Shown: positions 34,201 through 46,030, numbered from the stretch's first letter. The stretch: 64,000 nucleotides of DNA from Liriodendron chinense (GCA_003013855.2 PVNU02001548.1:992001-1056000); one strand, 5' to 3'. The notes: generated from the sequence alone by a model not told the origin. Numbers and translations are program-made.

Positions 34201-35305
34201 AGTGGTACCTAAAGTTTCATGAAGTTGTTTCCTCATATGGTTTCATTGAAAACACTGCGGATGAGTGCATATATATGAAAATCAGTGGGAGTAAGTTTAT
34301 CATTTTGGTTTTGTATGTTGACGACATTTTATTGGCCAGTAGTGATATTGGATTGTTGCGTGAGACTAAGAAATTTCTATCTCAAAATTTTGAGATGAAA
34401 GATCTTGGTGATGCTTCATTTGTCATCGGCATTCAGATTAGCCGGGACAGATCACGTGGATTACTTAGCTTGTCGCAGAGGGCCTATATTGATAGGGTCT
34501 TCGAAAGGTTTGGCATGCAAGGTTGTGCTCCTGGCCAAGCACCTATTGTAAAAGGTGACAAGTTTGGTCAGTTTCAGTGTCCTAAGAATGACCTAGAAAA
34601 GGACAAGATGAAAGCTATTCCGTATGCGTCAGCAGTAGGGAGCATCATTTATGCTCAGGTCTGTACGCGTCCAGATATTGCTTTTGTGGTTAGAATGTTG
34701 GGCTGGTACCTTAGCAATCCATGAATGAATCATTGGATAGCTGTAAAGAAAGTGTTGCGCTACCTGTAAAGGACAAAGGACTTCGAACACACATACAAGA
34801 GATCCGACCATTTGGAGTTGGTAGGATATACAGATGCAGATTTTGCTGGTTGTCTCGACAGCAAGAAGTCCACCTCGGGCTATGTATTCATGATGGTTGG
34901 TGGAGCCGTATCATGGAAAAGCGTGAAACAGTCGATTACGGCATCATCTACCATGGAAGCAGAGTATGTAGCTTGTCATGAAGCCACGAATCAGGCGGTC
35001 TGGCTTCAGAGCCTTTTCTCTGGTTTACGGGTTGTGCAGATGATCCTAAACCATTGAAAATCTATTGTGATAGTTCAGCTGCAGTTAACTTCTCCAACAA
35101 CAACAAGCATTCATCGAGGTCAAAGCACATTGACATCAAATATCTTGTTGTGAAGGAGAGAGTTCAGAATCGTCAAGTGTCTGTGGAACTCATCGGCACA
35201 AGGCAGATGATAGCGGATCCTCTCACTAAAGGCCTTCCTATCACGCTCTTTAAGGAGCATGTGACATCTATGGGAGTTGTTGATCCCAAGGATGTATTTC
35301 AGTAG
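31229..35305 (+). pseudogene. Copia gag-pol polyprotein, inactivated
   Basis: In order: gag N terminus (LLTGSNYSKWK, about 31270); CCHC knuckle CFFCKKPGHQKKDC (about 31991-32033); protease DSGA (about 32132); HHCC-type pre-integrase (about 32560-32690); integrase core with DD35E residues (D at about 32745 and 32931, E at about 33048); reverse transcriptase with YVDD at 34313-34324; and RNase H (DADF, about 34830). Breaks seen are a frameshift near 31438, stop codons at 34722-34724 and 34767-34769, and a second frameshift near 35035. The long central frame (31473-34721) is still open, so decay is recent and concentrated at the ends. Confidence 0.9.
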
Positions 35306-35802
35306 TGTGAGTTTTCATGTATGATCCGATTATGTCCAGACATTTTTTAGAGATATCTTTTATGCATTGATGATTCTGTTTTTCAGTTTATATCTTGCTT
35401 CTCCTTCAGTGTGCGCATTCAGTTTTGAGTAAGCAAGACTTTGGTTTGTGTCTTGGAGACACGTTCAGTAGGACCACTTGAAGATAAACACGTATGATCA
35501 CATGAGACGTGTAATCTTCATACCACACCCCATATCATTGATCCATGTCGTTAAGGCTATTGGTATTTGTGATCGTGATTCGTCACACTTCGAAAATATG
35601 AAATGTTGTGTTGACTACCATGATTCAATATCAGTGGTCTTGATGGACCGGATCTAACAAGCGTTGCTCATAATTATCCAACGGTATTGTTTTGAAATCA
35701 GTAGGGCGCCCATTAGGAACTTTGAAACAAACATGCTTTATGAAATATTTTTCACAAAAATAAAATAAATGTTTTGTTTTCTTTCTGAGATCAGTGTAGC
35801 CC
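35306..35802 (+). other. 3' untranslated region of copia element
   Basis: About 500 bp lie between the polyprotein stop and the polypurine tract. No gene was seen. Confidence 0.7.
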
Positions 35803-35813
35803 AAGTGGGAGAA
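35803..35813 (+). other. Polypurine tract
   Basis: AAGTGGGAGAA lies immediately before the TG of the 3' LTR and would prime plus-strand synthesis. Confidence 0.75.
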
Positions 35814-36280
35814 TGTAAGACTCCATTGGGTGGGCCACACATGATCATCAGTTTAGATCATGACCGTTGGATTATTCAGATTGAGCGATTCAGTGGGCCC
35901 CACTACAGTTGTGATCATTTGCAAATAGGTTTGGGGCGGGACGCTTGAACCATGGTCCCTATGCGCGGTTATTAAGCCAGATATGGAAACCTACGGTGTG
36001 GAGACCCAAGAAGAGAGAAGTGTGATGGGTAAGCTTCTCTGGCCCTCTTTCCTATAAATATACGTCTTGGTCCCCTCACCAACACACAAGAGAAACCCTA
36101 GTCCCCATTGAGAGGTTCTCATAGAGGTGTTAGGTGCGGAAGACCAAGTGTTCTTCTCGGCAACACAACGGCATCGGGAATGTCTTCCCAATCAGGTATG
36201 GCTTTAAGATTACAGTATGGAATCTCCATTATTTGATGCATAGACGATCCGATTATTCCGCATTAAGATTAAGTCTCACA
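35814..36280 (+). repeat. 3' LTR of copia element
   Basis: It is 467 bp, the same length as the 5' LTR, with seven substitutions and no indel by eye. Confidence 0.95.
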
Positions 36281-36425
36281 ATCGTATGCTAACGCTCTGA
36301 TATTATATAAAAAATAGAATACGATATGAATTTTCTTCCTCAATTGAGGAGAGCAAAGAATACTCTTGTAATCGTACGCTAACGCTCTTCCTCAATTTTT
36401 TACTCCTCGAAGTTGTGCTTTGTTA
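36281..36425 (-). pseudogene. Primer-site end of the older antisense copia relic
   Basis: On the minus strand an ATATCAGAGCGTTAGC segment resembles a decayed primer binding site, with the expected LTR side at higher coordinates. The motif AATCGTA.GCTAACGCTC occurs twice (36280 and 36370). With 27959-28566 it brackets the younger copia insertion. Confidence 0.5.
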
Positions 36426-36647
36426 AGTATGGACGATCATCGCTAGTTAAATTGTTTAGCTAAGGAGAAGGCCCGTGGCTATGCATCATCCATGGGATGG
36501 CCCTACAACATTTTTTTTTTTTTTTTTTTGTGATAATAGTTTAGCAATTTCTCTAACAAAGAATTTCATATTAGACTTTCATATTCGTTGTCACTTCACC
36601 TCAGAGTTCATGAAAAATGAAGACTCAAGTTGGAGCACCCTGACTTT
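36426..36647. other. Intergenic
   Basis: A T-run occurs at 36511-36529. Nothing assignable was seen. Confidence 0.5.
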
Positions 36648-37124
36648 GGTGGATCCCTGAGTTGGGTGGGATCCATGACTGTGGGGCCCACTGTGATGTA
36701 TGTACCTTATATCCATGCCATCCATCCATTTTGAAAACTCATTTTAGGGCATGATCCAAAAAATGAGGCAGATCCAAATCTCAGGTATACTATAATTCAG
36801 GAAACAGTGGTAATTGACCATTAAAAACTTCTCTTCTTGTGGGCCACAAAAGTTTTGGATCAAGATGGTATTCATGTGGTCTCTTCATACATGTCTTTGT
36901 GACCTTATCAACAGGTTGGATGGAAAATAAACTTTTTGGTGGCTCCTATGACGTTGATTCAATCACAATTGTTTCCTGTGGTACGGTCCACCTAAGATCT
37001 GGATCTGCTTCATTTTCGGGATAATGTTCAAAACTAAGCTTTCGAAATGGATGGATAGTGTGGATGTAAGGCACATATATCACAGTGGCCCCAAAGTTAG
37101 GGATCCATTAACTTGAGATCCACC
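36648..37124. repeat. GTGGGGCCCAC-type MITE with GGTGGATCC ends
   Basis: The left end is GGTGGATCCCTGAGTTGGG, with ACTGTGGGGCCCACTGTG further in. The right end is the inverse (GGGATCCATTAACTTGAG, ATCCACC). It shares its end-type with 48220-48745. Confidence 0.7.
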
Positions 37125-37267
37125 CAAATAGTGCCCAGCATTGCAGGTGGGATTACCAATTTGTTGACATTTTTACGAAGTTCCAAGTTGAGGAAGAAAT
37201 TAAAAATGACCAAATTCAAAAAAATTAAATTTAAAGAAAGATATTAGAAGCATTTGTAAATAGGACT

Positions 37268-37806
37268 TTTAGGGCCCATTTCAATACCACCAAATAAGTT
37301 ACTTTTAAGATCAATTAAAAATGTTTTACTTAAACTTAATTAATTACTTCACCTTAATAAGTAGAAACCAAGATAAGCTACTTAAGGCATAAATAGCTTA
37401 TCTTAATTAACTTATGATCCAAACGCCCCTTTAGGGATACCATCAAATAAGTTACTTTTTTCTACTTAGAGCATTAGATAAGTAACTTATTTGAGATTAG
37501 TTTGGTTTAAGATCAATTATAACTCTTTTACTTAAACTTAATTAATTACTTCAACTTAATAAGTAGAAATCAAGATAAGCTACTTAAGGTATAAGTAGCT
37601 TATCTTAAGTAACTTATGATCCAAATGCTCCCTCTTGGATACCACCAAAATAAGTTACTTTTTCTACTTAGAGGAGCAAATGAGTAACTTATTTGAGATA
37701 AGTTCGGTTTATAATCACTTGAGTTTAGTAAGTAGAAATTAAGATAAGCTACCTAAGGCATAAGTAGCTTATCTTAATCAACTCACAATCCAAACGCCCC
37801 CTTAAA
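37268..37806. repeat. Three tandem copies of a foldback MITE
   Basis: Each unit (about 37268-37430, 37431-37631, 37632-37806) starts with a TACCA.CAAATAAGTTAC segment. Each ends with TAGCTTATCTTAA..AACT followed by ATCCAAACGCCCC. The inner AAGATAAGCTACTTAAGG and its inverse make each unit self-complementary. Head-to-tail triples of a MITE are uncommon. Confidence 0.75.
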
Positions 37807-38260
37807 GTCCTCTCGACATGAACGGCTATGATTGTCAGGTGACATGTCCCCACTGCAACTCTTCCATGAAGTCTACAAGATTCTTTTCCAACCTGTCGGC
37901 TTCTGTTTTTGTTCAGTTTCGGACAATCCCAAACTCGCTTCTCCACACGCAACATGCAGAACACGTGCCAAGCCGACGCGTGTGGCATACGGAACAGTGT
38001 ATATGTGGGGTCCACCAAAGATCTGGACAATAACCAGTACCGGACCACTTCTCATGCACACATTGACGCAAAATCTGAACCGTCCGCATCTTCTTTTCTC
38101 TACTGGCCATTATTTCTGTACAACGGTGACTGACCTGATTTTTCAGCAGATCATCTGCACGTTGGGCCCACCTGATCAAGCTCAGATTCTCTACACGGAT
38201 TCCATCATCACACGCGTGTAGAGTTACTGTGCGCGTAGAACACGCAGATCTCATTTTCAG
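37807..38260. other. Intergenic, no recognised gene
   Basis: Small frames on both strands lack any family signature. Confidence 0.5.
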
Positions 38261-38791
38261 GGGAGCGGATTAGGTGAGAGCCCGGACTCACACAAGATGG
38301 TGCGGCCCTTATCGTGGGGTCCATCTTGATGTATGTATTCTGTATCCACACCGTCCATCCGTTTATTCAGATCATTTTAGGGAATTATTCGAAAAATGAA
38401 GCATATCCGATTATCAGGTGGACCATATCTTAGGAAACAATGATAATTGATCATTAATGGGCCAAATTTTTTTTGGATTAAACTTATATTTGTTTTTTCC
38501 CTTCATCCAAGATTATTTGAACTTATCAACGGATTTGATAGAAAATAAACACTACGAAAACATTACGGTACGCCCTAAGAAGTTTTTAATGGTAGATCAT
38601 TCAGTCACCACTGTTTCCTATGGTATGGTCCATCTGATCAGTGGATATAATTAATTTTTGGTATAATGTCCTAAAATGATCTGAAAAAAACAGATGGACG
38701 GTTTGGATACAGAATAAATACATCAACGTGGGCCCCACGGTAAGGGCCTCGCCGTCTTGGGTGAGGCCGGGGTCTCACCTAATCCGCTCCC
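38261..38791. mobile_element. GGGAGCGGATT MITE with 9-bp TSD
   Basis: The left end is GGGAGCGGATTAGGTGAGAG and the right end is CTCACCTAATCCGCTCCC, 531 bp apart. The flanks are CATTTTCAG and CATTTTGAG (8 of 9). It is the best-preserved member of the family here. Confidence 0.85.
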
Positions 38792-39291
38792 CATTTTGAG
38801 AAGTCAACAGCAACGTAACCCACCTTAACTTAATAAAGTGTAGATATTTGTATATGTGCATGTGGCACATAGCTAACTCATATTAGACCATCCAACTCAG
38901 AAAAAAGAAACCGTAGATATAGTATATAAATCTAAAATAACATAAGTTGGATGCTTGTAATCTACGATTTATAAAAATTTGTTCGTCGAATTCTAATCTA
39001 CGATTTATGAAAATTTGTTCGTCGAAATCTAAAATAACATAAAAGAGGTGCGCTCATGTGGTGTCGGTAACACCACCACCACCACCACCAGTACCACAAA
39101 CTTGTAGACTTTCCCGGGTTCTTCTGGTCTCATTTCAACCGCTCATCTGATCTGCTCCGTCCACTAGATGTCTCCTTCGATGTTAGGCCGTGGGATGAAA
39201 AATCATCCTGAACAGAAATTCACGTAGGCCGCACCACAATTAACGGTTGGGATGGGACCCAACCAATAAAACTTTCCCCGCTGTTTGTCTG

Positions 39292-39668
39292 GCCCACCGT
39301 GTTGTGTATATCACATCAGAACCATTCATCAGACATGCCCCACTAGGATGAAGGGATGAACCAAATTCAGACCATTCTGTTTAATGGCCCACCTAAATTT
39401 TATCTGGGCTTTATTTTTGAGGGACCGGATTGCCCAGTTACTGACTCCATGGTAAACTGGGGCAGATCCAAAGCTGAAGTGGACCACACCGTAGCTTTTT
39501 TCCTCGGGAAGGTTAATTTCAACGGTGGGTGTCATTATCACAACTGTTTCCTGTGGCGTGGTCCACTTAAATCTTTGAATCTTCCTCATTTGTGAACTCA
39601 CGCTCCAAAATGACATGTCAAAAGGATGAACCGCGTGGATAAAATACATACACATCGGTGGGCCCCAC
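39292..39668. repeat. GTGGGGCCCAC-type MITE in the phytocyanin promoter region
   Basis: The left arm is GGCCCACCGTGTTGTGTATA and the right arm is ATACACATCGGTGGGCCCC. It ends about 280 bp before the phytocyanin start codon. Confidence 0.65.
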
Positions 39669-39886
39669 AGAGGGGTCACCAGGGATATCCTTGGAGACCC
39701 GATTTTGGTTCATACGGAAAACACGATGGACGGCGTGGATCGGATTTGATGGGACCCATACTGGCGAGGGCAAGATCGTCAATTCGTGTGTACTTTCACC
39801 GTTGGACTTTTTAATCGGCGGTGCATCCGCGTTCCTCGTCACCGACTAATCCAATCCAACGGTCCGAAAGCCTCCATCATCACATC

Positions 39887-39895
39887 CATAAAAGG
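39887..39895 (+). promoter_or_regulatory. Possible TATA box of phytocyanin gene
   Basis: CATAAAAGG lies about 55 bp upstream of the ATG at 39948, which would give a short leader. The motif match is weak. Confidence 0.35.
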
Positions 39896-39947
39896 CCTCC
39901 AATCCAAGCAAACCAAAGAAACTGCGGAAGAAGACTTCTCTCCAGCA

Positions 39948-40680
39948 ATGGCATCCATGGCCCATTTCCTACTCATCATCACCGTTCTGATCGCCACAGC
40001 CTCTGCCGCTACACCATCCAACGCTCCTCCTTACACCAACCACACCGTAGGCGGACGGTCCGGATGGTTCTTCAACCTCACCACCAACACCTCCTCAGCA
40101 AACTACTCCTCTTGGGCCGCGGGCGAGACCTTCAACCTCGGCGACTATCTCAGTAAGCAAATTACCAAAAAACCCATCATTTCTTCAAAACAATCCTCGA
40201 TTCTGCATCTAATTAAAACTCTACCACTCGATTTTTTCACCAGTTTTCAACACGAACACGAACCAGACCGTGATCCAGACGTACAACGAGACCACCTACA
40301 ACAGCTGCAGCGCCGACGAAGACTCCGGCGACGAGACGTCCGTGTTCTTTGGCAGCCAGGAGATCGGGAAACCCGCCGTGGTGGCGGTGCCGCTGACGAT
40401 CGAGGGCAGTAATTACTACTTCTCGGATGCGGATGATGGGAACCAGTGCGATAACGGGATGAGATTTGAGATCGTGGTGGGCCATGGCCGGGGTCTGCCT
40501 CCCAGCCTCAACCAACCACCACCTCCGCCGTACGTGGCGCCTCCTATGGATTCGCCACCGTCGGATACTGCTACGACGAACCAGGGTCAGACATTCTACA
40601 ATGGAGGTTCGGAGGTTAGGGTTGGGTTTGGAATGGCTGTTTTGCTGCTGCTTCTCTCTTCGGGTTTTCTTCTGCCGTGA
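39948..40680 (+). CDS. GPI-anchored phytocyanin without copper histidines (early nodulin-like), 2 exons
   Basis: Exons are 39948-40152 and 40244-40680, with a 91-bp GT..AG intron splitting an Ile codon; the product is 213 aa. Residues 1-20 form a signal peptide (FLLIITVLIATASA). The plastocyanin-like domain begins HTVGGRSGW and ends near FEIVV, with the paired cysteines of phytocyanins (YNSC and NQC). The His that normally binds copper after the F/L-x-F strand is absent (NTNTNQTV), and no His follows the second Cys. It should therefore not form a type 1 copper site, as in early nodulin-like proteins. Six N-x-S/T sites lie in the first 100 residues. A Pro-rich linker (QPPPPPYVAPP) and a C-terminal hydrophobic tail (MAVLLLLLSSGFLLP) predict a GPI-anchored cell-surface arabinogalactan-like protein. 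The intron sits where phytocyanin genes usually have theirs. Confidence 0.85.
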
Positions 40681-41940
40681 TCCTGCGGACTACTGTTTCG
40701 GATAGTTCGCGGGCTACGGATTGGGCTTTTGTGACCGTGGTCACTCAATCACCTTACCTATTACATTGTTGTATGGTAATCCAGACCGTCCAAATCGCAT
40801 CCTGGCCCAAAAATCGATAGTAACCATCACTTTGAATTACTTTCCACCATCCATTTGATAGTGGATGGTTAGGGTTGCTCGATGGTCCATTCAGTACGTG
40901 CCCCACAATTTCGATGGTGTGGATAGATGTATCTTTGTCCTAGTCGTTTTTTAAATGGTGGTGAACTATCACGAGATTCTTGCTTTCTTTTTTTTATTCT
41001 TTCTTAGTTTCTTTCCGTTGATTAACAGCTGCTTTTATTTGTTAAACACAGATTCCGCTTTTACTTTTGATGAATACAGCTGTCTATCCATTCTTTTTTT
41101 TTTTTTTCTTTTTCTTTTCCATTCAGATTGGACGTTGAATTTCATCAGTGTCAGATCCTGATTGAATGCTAATGAGAAGTGGGCCCCACTTGATCCCAAT
41201 GGATGTTAAAGGCCCACGCGATATCGCTTTTTGTGACAGTTGATTGTCTTGGTCTTTGACCGGACCTGGACAAACGTACGGACTCGTTTTGGGCCTACCT
41301 TGGCCCACTGAAACCTGTTTTGGAATGGCCGCGTGCATCTGTGTGCGGTCACCATAGCTTTTTTTTCTTTCATCCAACCCGTTCATCAGTTTTGACTCAC
41401 AAGGATGAAAGGACCATACAAATATAAAAAAGCATCGTTCCCATTGATGTGGCCATCTGAGTTTTCTTGTAGGCTGATCTTTTGTATGTACAGTGAACAT
41501 AAGGGTCATCACCAGGATGGAAGGAGTAGATTTCACATATATAATGTGGTGGCCCCAAATGGTTTTGGAATTAAAAAGAAAGTTGCCTGTGATTGGTAAT
41601 AAGTACTAGTAGAAAGCTTCAGTGATGATCATAGACCGTTGATCAAACAACTAATGATGTCCATTTGTACAATCTTCAAGCCATGGCCTATCTATAGTGT
41701 GGCCAATCTAATAAGAAGTGATGAACTTGGGCTTGACGGTTTCATTTTGCCTTGAATCCCCTTCCGATTCATTTCAGCTCAATCCATCCAATGTTAGGAG
41801 CCTCTACGTTTTGTTGTGATTGTGACATCTGGTTGTTTCATGTTGAGCAATAACTATTTGACTCTTATATATAATATGCCCAGTGGATTGGGTGAGATCC
41901 TAGTTTATATGGATTTGGTGAGTGTTGTGAGTAAATCTGA
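40681..41940. other. 3' flank of phytocyanin gene and intergenic DNA
   Basis: T-rich stretches occur at 40982-41120. No second gene was recognised. Confidence 0.5.
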
Positions 41941-42693
41941 GTTGACATGAGATCACGGGAATAAAACCTACAAGCCATAAGGCTTAAATAAATCCTTGCA
42001 AAATCAAGCAGAGTAGAAGAGGGCTTGCAAGTCATATATATATCTTACAAGCTGAAGTCCGAGGACGATCTTAGCTCACTCACACAAGACGAACTGTCAC
42101 AGGAAGACCAGTTCGAGGACGACCTTGTTTAAGCATGACCTAAGGTCACTCACACAGGACAACCTACGAAGTGAGGAGTTTGGGTGATGATCTCCATTAA
42201 TTGACTATCAAATATCAGCTCCGCCATCTAAGAAACAACGACTCCAATCCAAGATATCTCCAAGTTAAGGAGCTCGGTCAATGAGCTTAGTCCTCCAGGT
42301 CGACCTGAGACCTCCAGGCCAACTTGACTCACAACCGCCATAAAGGTGCGCAACAATCTAGGGATGGCTTCGAAGAAGACGAAACACGTCTCCTAACGGT
42401 CCCGGCGTGATCCACGCCTCGATAGCCCTCCACGAGCGGCACCCATGAATATGGCCACGATTATGGCCTATACAGCTCTTCGAAAGCCCTATAAAAAGAG
42501 GCATGCACCCACAACCTCAAGGATAGAAAATCTCCCCCAAGCACTCTGTTTCTACGCTCCTCAAACATTTGACCTGACTTAAACATCAGAGCGCTAACGG
42601 TCGGATCCCGACCACCCCTTTTAACTTTCTTTGGTTATTTGCAGGGCCCAAGAGATCTTCCAGTCCGCTCATCTCAGGAGATTAGAGGTAACA
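41941..42693 (+). mobile_element. Probable solo LTR of a gypsy element
   Basis: It has the layout of plant Ty3/gypsy LTRs: repeated CCGAGGACGA / TTCGAGGACGACC words, a TATAAAAAG box at 42490-42498, a downstream CTCCCCCAAGCACTC leader, AACATCAGAGCGCTAACGG, CCCGACCACCCC and TTTGCAGGGCCC near the end. Exact borders and target duplication could not be found. Confidence 0.5.
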
Positions 42694-43239
42694 GTTCGCG
42701 TAGTAGTGAAGGTTACATCATCTTATCTGTTAACCAGATTTTAGCAACAATAGTGGGTATAATTAGTTTCATACGTGTTCTATTAAAGTGGCAGTGACTG
42801 ATAAAGCCTATCAATTCTTAGATTCAAAGGACATGACATATGCCCTTTGCATTAAGAATCAATAAAATTATGTTGTCTCTAAATAGCTAGTAGTTAACCC
42901 GAAGTAGTTCGCTGCCCTTTGGGAGCCAAATGGGGTGTGATGAATGGTGTTAGTAGCATGAGATCAAAAGAGTTTATCTTTCACAAAGATATTGGATTGT
43001 TTAGGCTTGTGTCATTGACATTCAATGAACTTTATATTATGAGAACAACTCGCACGTTTCAATTTCAACTCAAAGGAAAGGGTTATGATGATGCACTAGG
43101 TTTCACATTAAGATTGATGTTTAGGCCCGTCATTTATCCCGTCAATTAGATAAAGGTTTAACATTACAAAGTGTTTCTCAATTCATATCAAAGTGTTTAT
43201 GTCACAGTTATGAATATTGGATCAATTTTCTCCCAATTG
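42694..43239. other. Intergenic or decayed retroelement leader
   Basis: A short open frame at 42919-43146 has no recognisable family. The position before a copia gag relic suggests leader DNA. Confidence 0.4.
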
Positions 43240-43525
43240 AATAACATTCCAACCCTCATTGGCTCTAACTTCCTAAAATGAAAGAATACTCTAGAAATCG
43301 CCCTTAAATATTTGGATTTGGACTTAGTTTTAAGAGATGAGCAGCCTATTGAGCCCATTACTTTAAGCTTGGCTGTTGAAATAGCCAGTTATGATGAATG
43401 GGAAGGGATTGACAAATTAAGCTTGAAGTTTATTAAACGTTTAATTTCTAAGTTATTTTTATAAAGTATAACCGTTAAAGAGAATGTGAAAGAATTCCTA
43501 ACTAAAATGGATAAAAAGAATCAAT
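43240..43525 (+). pseudogene. Copia gag relic
   Basis: With stops ignored, the frame contains LIGSNFLK, then LEIALKYLDLDLVL, a DEQP segment, YDEWEGIDKLSLKFIKR and ENVKEFLTKMDK. This is the order of the copia gag N-terminal domain (LxGxNYxxWK ... LDLDLAL ... W..ANRLSLMxI). An in-frame stop follows FLK and others come later. Confidence 0.6.
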
Positions 43526-45244
43526 AAAACTGATAACCCAGAGATTGACATAACTTGGTGAACTCATATCCTTAAAATATGATAGCAATGAGAATACACG
43601 AATGGTCGATCTTGCTTCTAGAGTTAGGACACACTATCCTTGTATGCTTGATGTCATGATAATCTCTTACGGAAATTGTACTTGGGGCTTTTATTCAAGA
43701 AGTTGGGATCTTTTAATTCAAAATGTTTTAGGAGGTCCCCATCCATGGTGGAGAGCTTATCAAATCAATGGTCTATATCAACAAATCATCAATCATATTT
43801 GCATGGAGTAGGTGCATTAAGGCTACACCATCCAATGCATTAGGATATTCTAATTCCTCCCACACTATGGTTCCCACGCCCAACAATATTTATTAATCAT
43901 CAATTGTCAATATCAACAAGTTAAGAGGCTTTTTGGATCTAAGTATTTATTAATCTTAGAATCTTTGATCCCATGATTTTCTTTAAAGTAATGTTTGAGA
44001 CCTTGGGAGATTGGTAAGTTATATGATTGATGTTACCTGCTATCTTTAAATCTCCAAAAATGGCAACTCTTTTTCAAAAGGTATTATTACACAATTTAGT
44101 GATTAATTGCTCTCCTCTCCCTCCTTTTTTACCTTTGAAGGACATTTGGTCGCCATAGGGAATGCCACTTAGGTATTGTTCAAATAAATGCTAAAAGTAG
44201 CTCTTAGTTAATAACTTTTTTGTTTTCTAGCATTCTTCTTTTTTCCTTTTTAAATCTTTTGACCAAATGACAAGTTACACATTTCAAGGTTGGCAACTCC
44301 TAATTCAGGATGCCAACCATTGTAATATGTCTATAACTAACAATCTAGGACAAGCTGCTATGAGGATTCATACCTCCCCATAAAAATTCCAAGGGCATTT
44401 AATTGGAAGAACTGTGAAATCAAGGACCTGGGTATTCCTGATTTTCTATATATAGAAGTGGAGTCTATGAGTTGGTTTGTCAAGATCACTGTGATGGGCA
44501 GTAAATAATAGGCAGGTGCTCAAAAGTTTTCAAAGATGAGACAACAATAACCATTTGACATACACTTGGGGCTTGTTTGGATCGGTGAAATCTAAAAGGT
44601 TGAGTTATAAATGAAAAAGTCACATAGAAAGCAGTGTGTGAAAAATAATCCCGAGTAACTGGTTTGTTTTAGAGTTTACGATTTCATCAAGACATATATG
44701 AGTTAATGGTAAAAAAGTAAAAACTCTCTCTAGAAAGAAGTGGAATTCTGCATTTCTTAAAATCTCTTTGGTAGACAACAAAAAAAAAAAAAAAAATCCC
44801 ATTTCAATTAATAATAATTTTATACTAGAGAACGGTAATTACTCATTGTGGATCTCTAATCCACAATGAGTTCATATCAACGGTAATTACTATTAATTAA
44901 AATGAGATGAACTCAATTTTAAGCATCTACTAGATAAGGACCTTTCAGATTTTTAAGGAAATAGAATTCATTATTTTTCTAAGAAAACGATGGAATGAAA
45001 ATCATTTCCACAATTGCTTTTGCTTTCACATGCGAACAAAAAAAATTACATTTGAGAAAAATGATTTCATTTCCATAGTTAAAAAGAAGAATTCATCGAT
45101 CCCAACAAGGAAAGAACATCATTATTATATGCCCAAATAAATATAAGACAAGTTGGAGAATTTTTTAGAAATGGTCCATCATCTGTAGAGCTCACAAGAT
45201 ATAAGCCAAGGTGTTTTAACAACACAAGAATCATATATATGGGG
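43526..45244. other. Intergenic, A/T-rich
   Basis: No gene was recognised. A perfect 12-bp hairpin (CTCATTGTGGAT, 5-bp loop) lies at 44842-44870, flanked by two copies of ACGGTAATTACT. Confidence 0.5.
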
Positions 45245-45740
45245 AAATGGTACTATAAGGTTGACCTCATGGGAACTTCCCATGTGGTTGAGCTGTGTGG
45301 GCTTCTATGTGATGTGTGTCGGACATCAACACCATCCATTTGATGGGTCCCCTTTTTGCTGTGGGATATCCTAAAAATCAGCCTTACCATCTAAAATCAT
45401 GTGAAGACGTGTCTAAAACATCTAAAAGAACTTGTTGGGCCCACTAGAGTTTTGGATGTGTTTGAAACTTGGTCTGACCCCTCATCCAAGTGGGACACAA
45501 ACAATGGATGGGCTGGATTTGTGAACCACATCTCAGTGGCCCAATAAACAATCATGAATGTTTTAATGAGCGGGTAACCCCTCTTAATTGTTGTATGTGG
45601 TGTGGCCCACCTAAGTCATGGATCAACCTAATCTTTAAGCCTGTGGCCCACCATGGAATGATGCATCTTACTGATGGAGTAGATGTTTGACACACATCAT
45701 GATGGGCCCCACATAGCTCGACCTCATACTAGTTCTCACG
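45245..45740. repeat. MITE with GGTACTATAAGGTTGA ends, copy 1
   Basis: The left end is AATGGTACTATAAGGTTGACC. The inner arm is TGATGTGTGTCGGACATCAAC and the right arm is TTGACACACATCATGATGGG followed by AGCTCGACCTCA. The inner boxes are those of the common family. Confidence 0.65.
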
Positions 45741-45747
45741 AGAATTC

Positions 45748-46026
45748 GTGAGCAGTTTTTGAGAACTCATCTCATGTAATATGAACCCAAAATATGAACC
45801 GTCCACATGATGCAATACCCCAAAAAATTGCTAGGGCCCAACTTTTATCTTAATCCAAAACTTTGGTGGCCATAGAAAAAGGAAGCAGTTTCCTCCCTTG
45901 ATTTTCTTCTCTCTTTGCAAAGATGGCCCACCAAAGTTTTGGATCAAGGTAAAAGGTGCTGCATCACATGGACGATTTAGATTTTGGGCTCATGTCACGT
46001 GAGATGAGTTCTCAAAAAGTGCTCAC
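45748..46026. repeat. 279-bp MITE with 27-bp inverted ends
   Basis: The left end GTGAGCAGTTTTTGAGAACT and the right end AGTTCTCAAAAAGTGCTCAC are complementary over 27 bp with one mismatch. It lies between two GGTACTATAAGG-type MITEs and contains CCAAAACTTTGGTGG and its inverse. Confidence 0.85.
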
Positions 46027-46030
46027 TTAT

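Larger units (their letters stand above)
28567..36280 (+). mobile_element. Full-length Ty1/copia LTR retrotransposon, coding region broken
   Basis: The element is 7714 bp with two 467-bp LTRs (TGTAAGAC...TCTCACA). The target duplication is ATCGT (28562-28566 and 36281-36285). A tRNA-Met primer site follows the 5' LTR and a purine tract precedes the 3' LTR. By eye the LTRs differ at seven positions (about 98.5% identical), indicating fairly recent insertion. Domain order is gag, protease, integrase, reverse transcriptase, RNase H, which defines copia. Two frameshifts and two stop codons make this copy unable to encode the full polyprotein. Confidence 0.95.
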
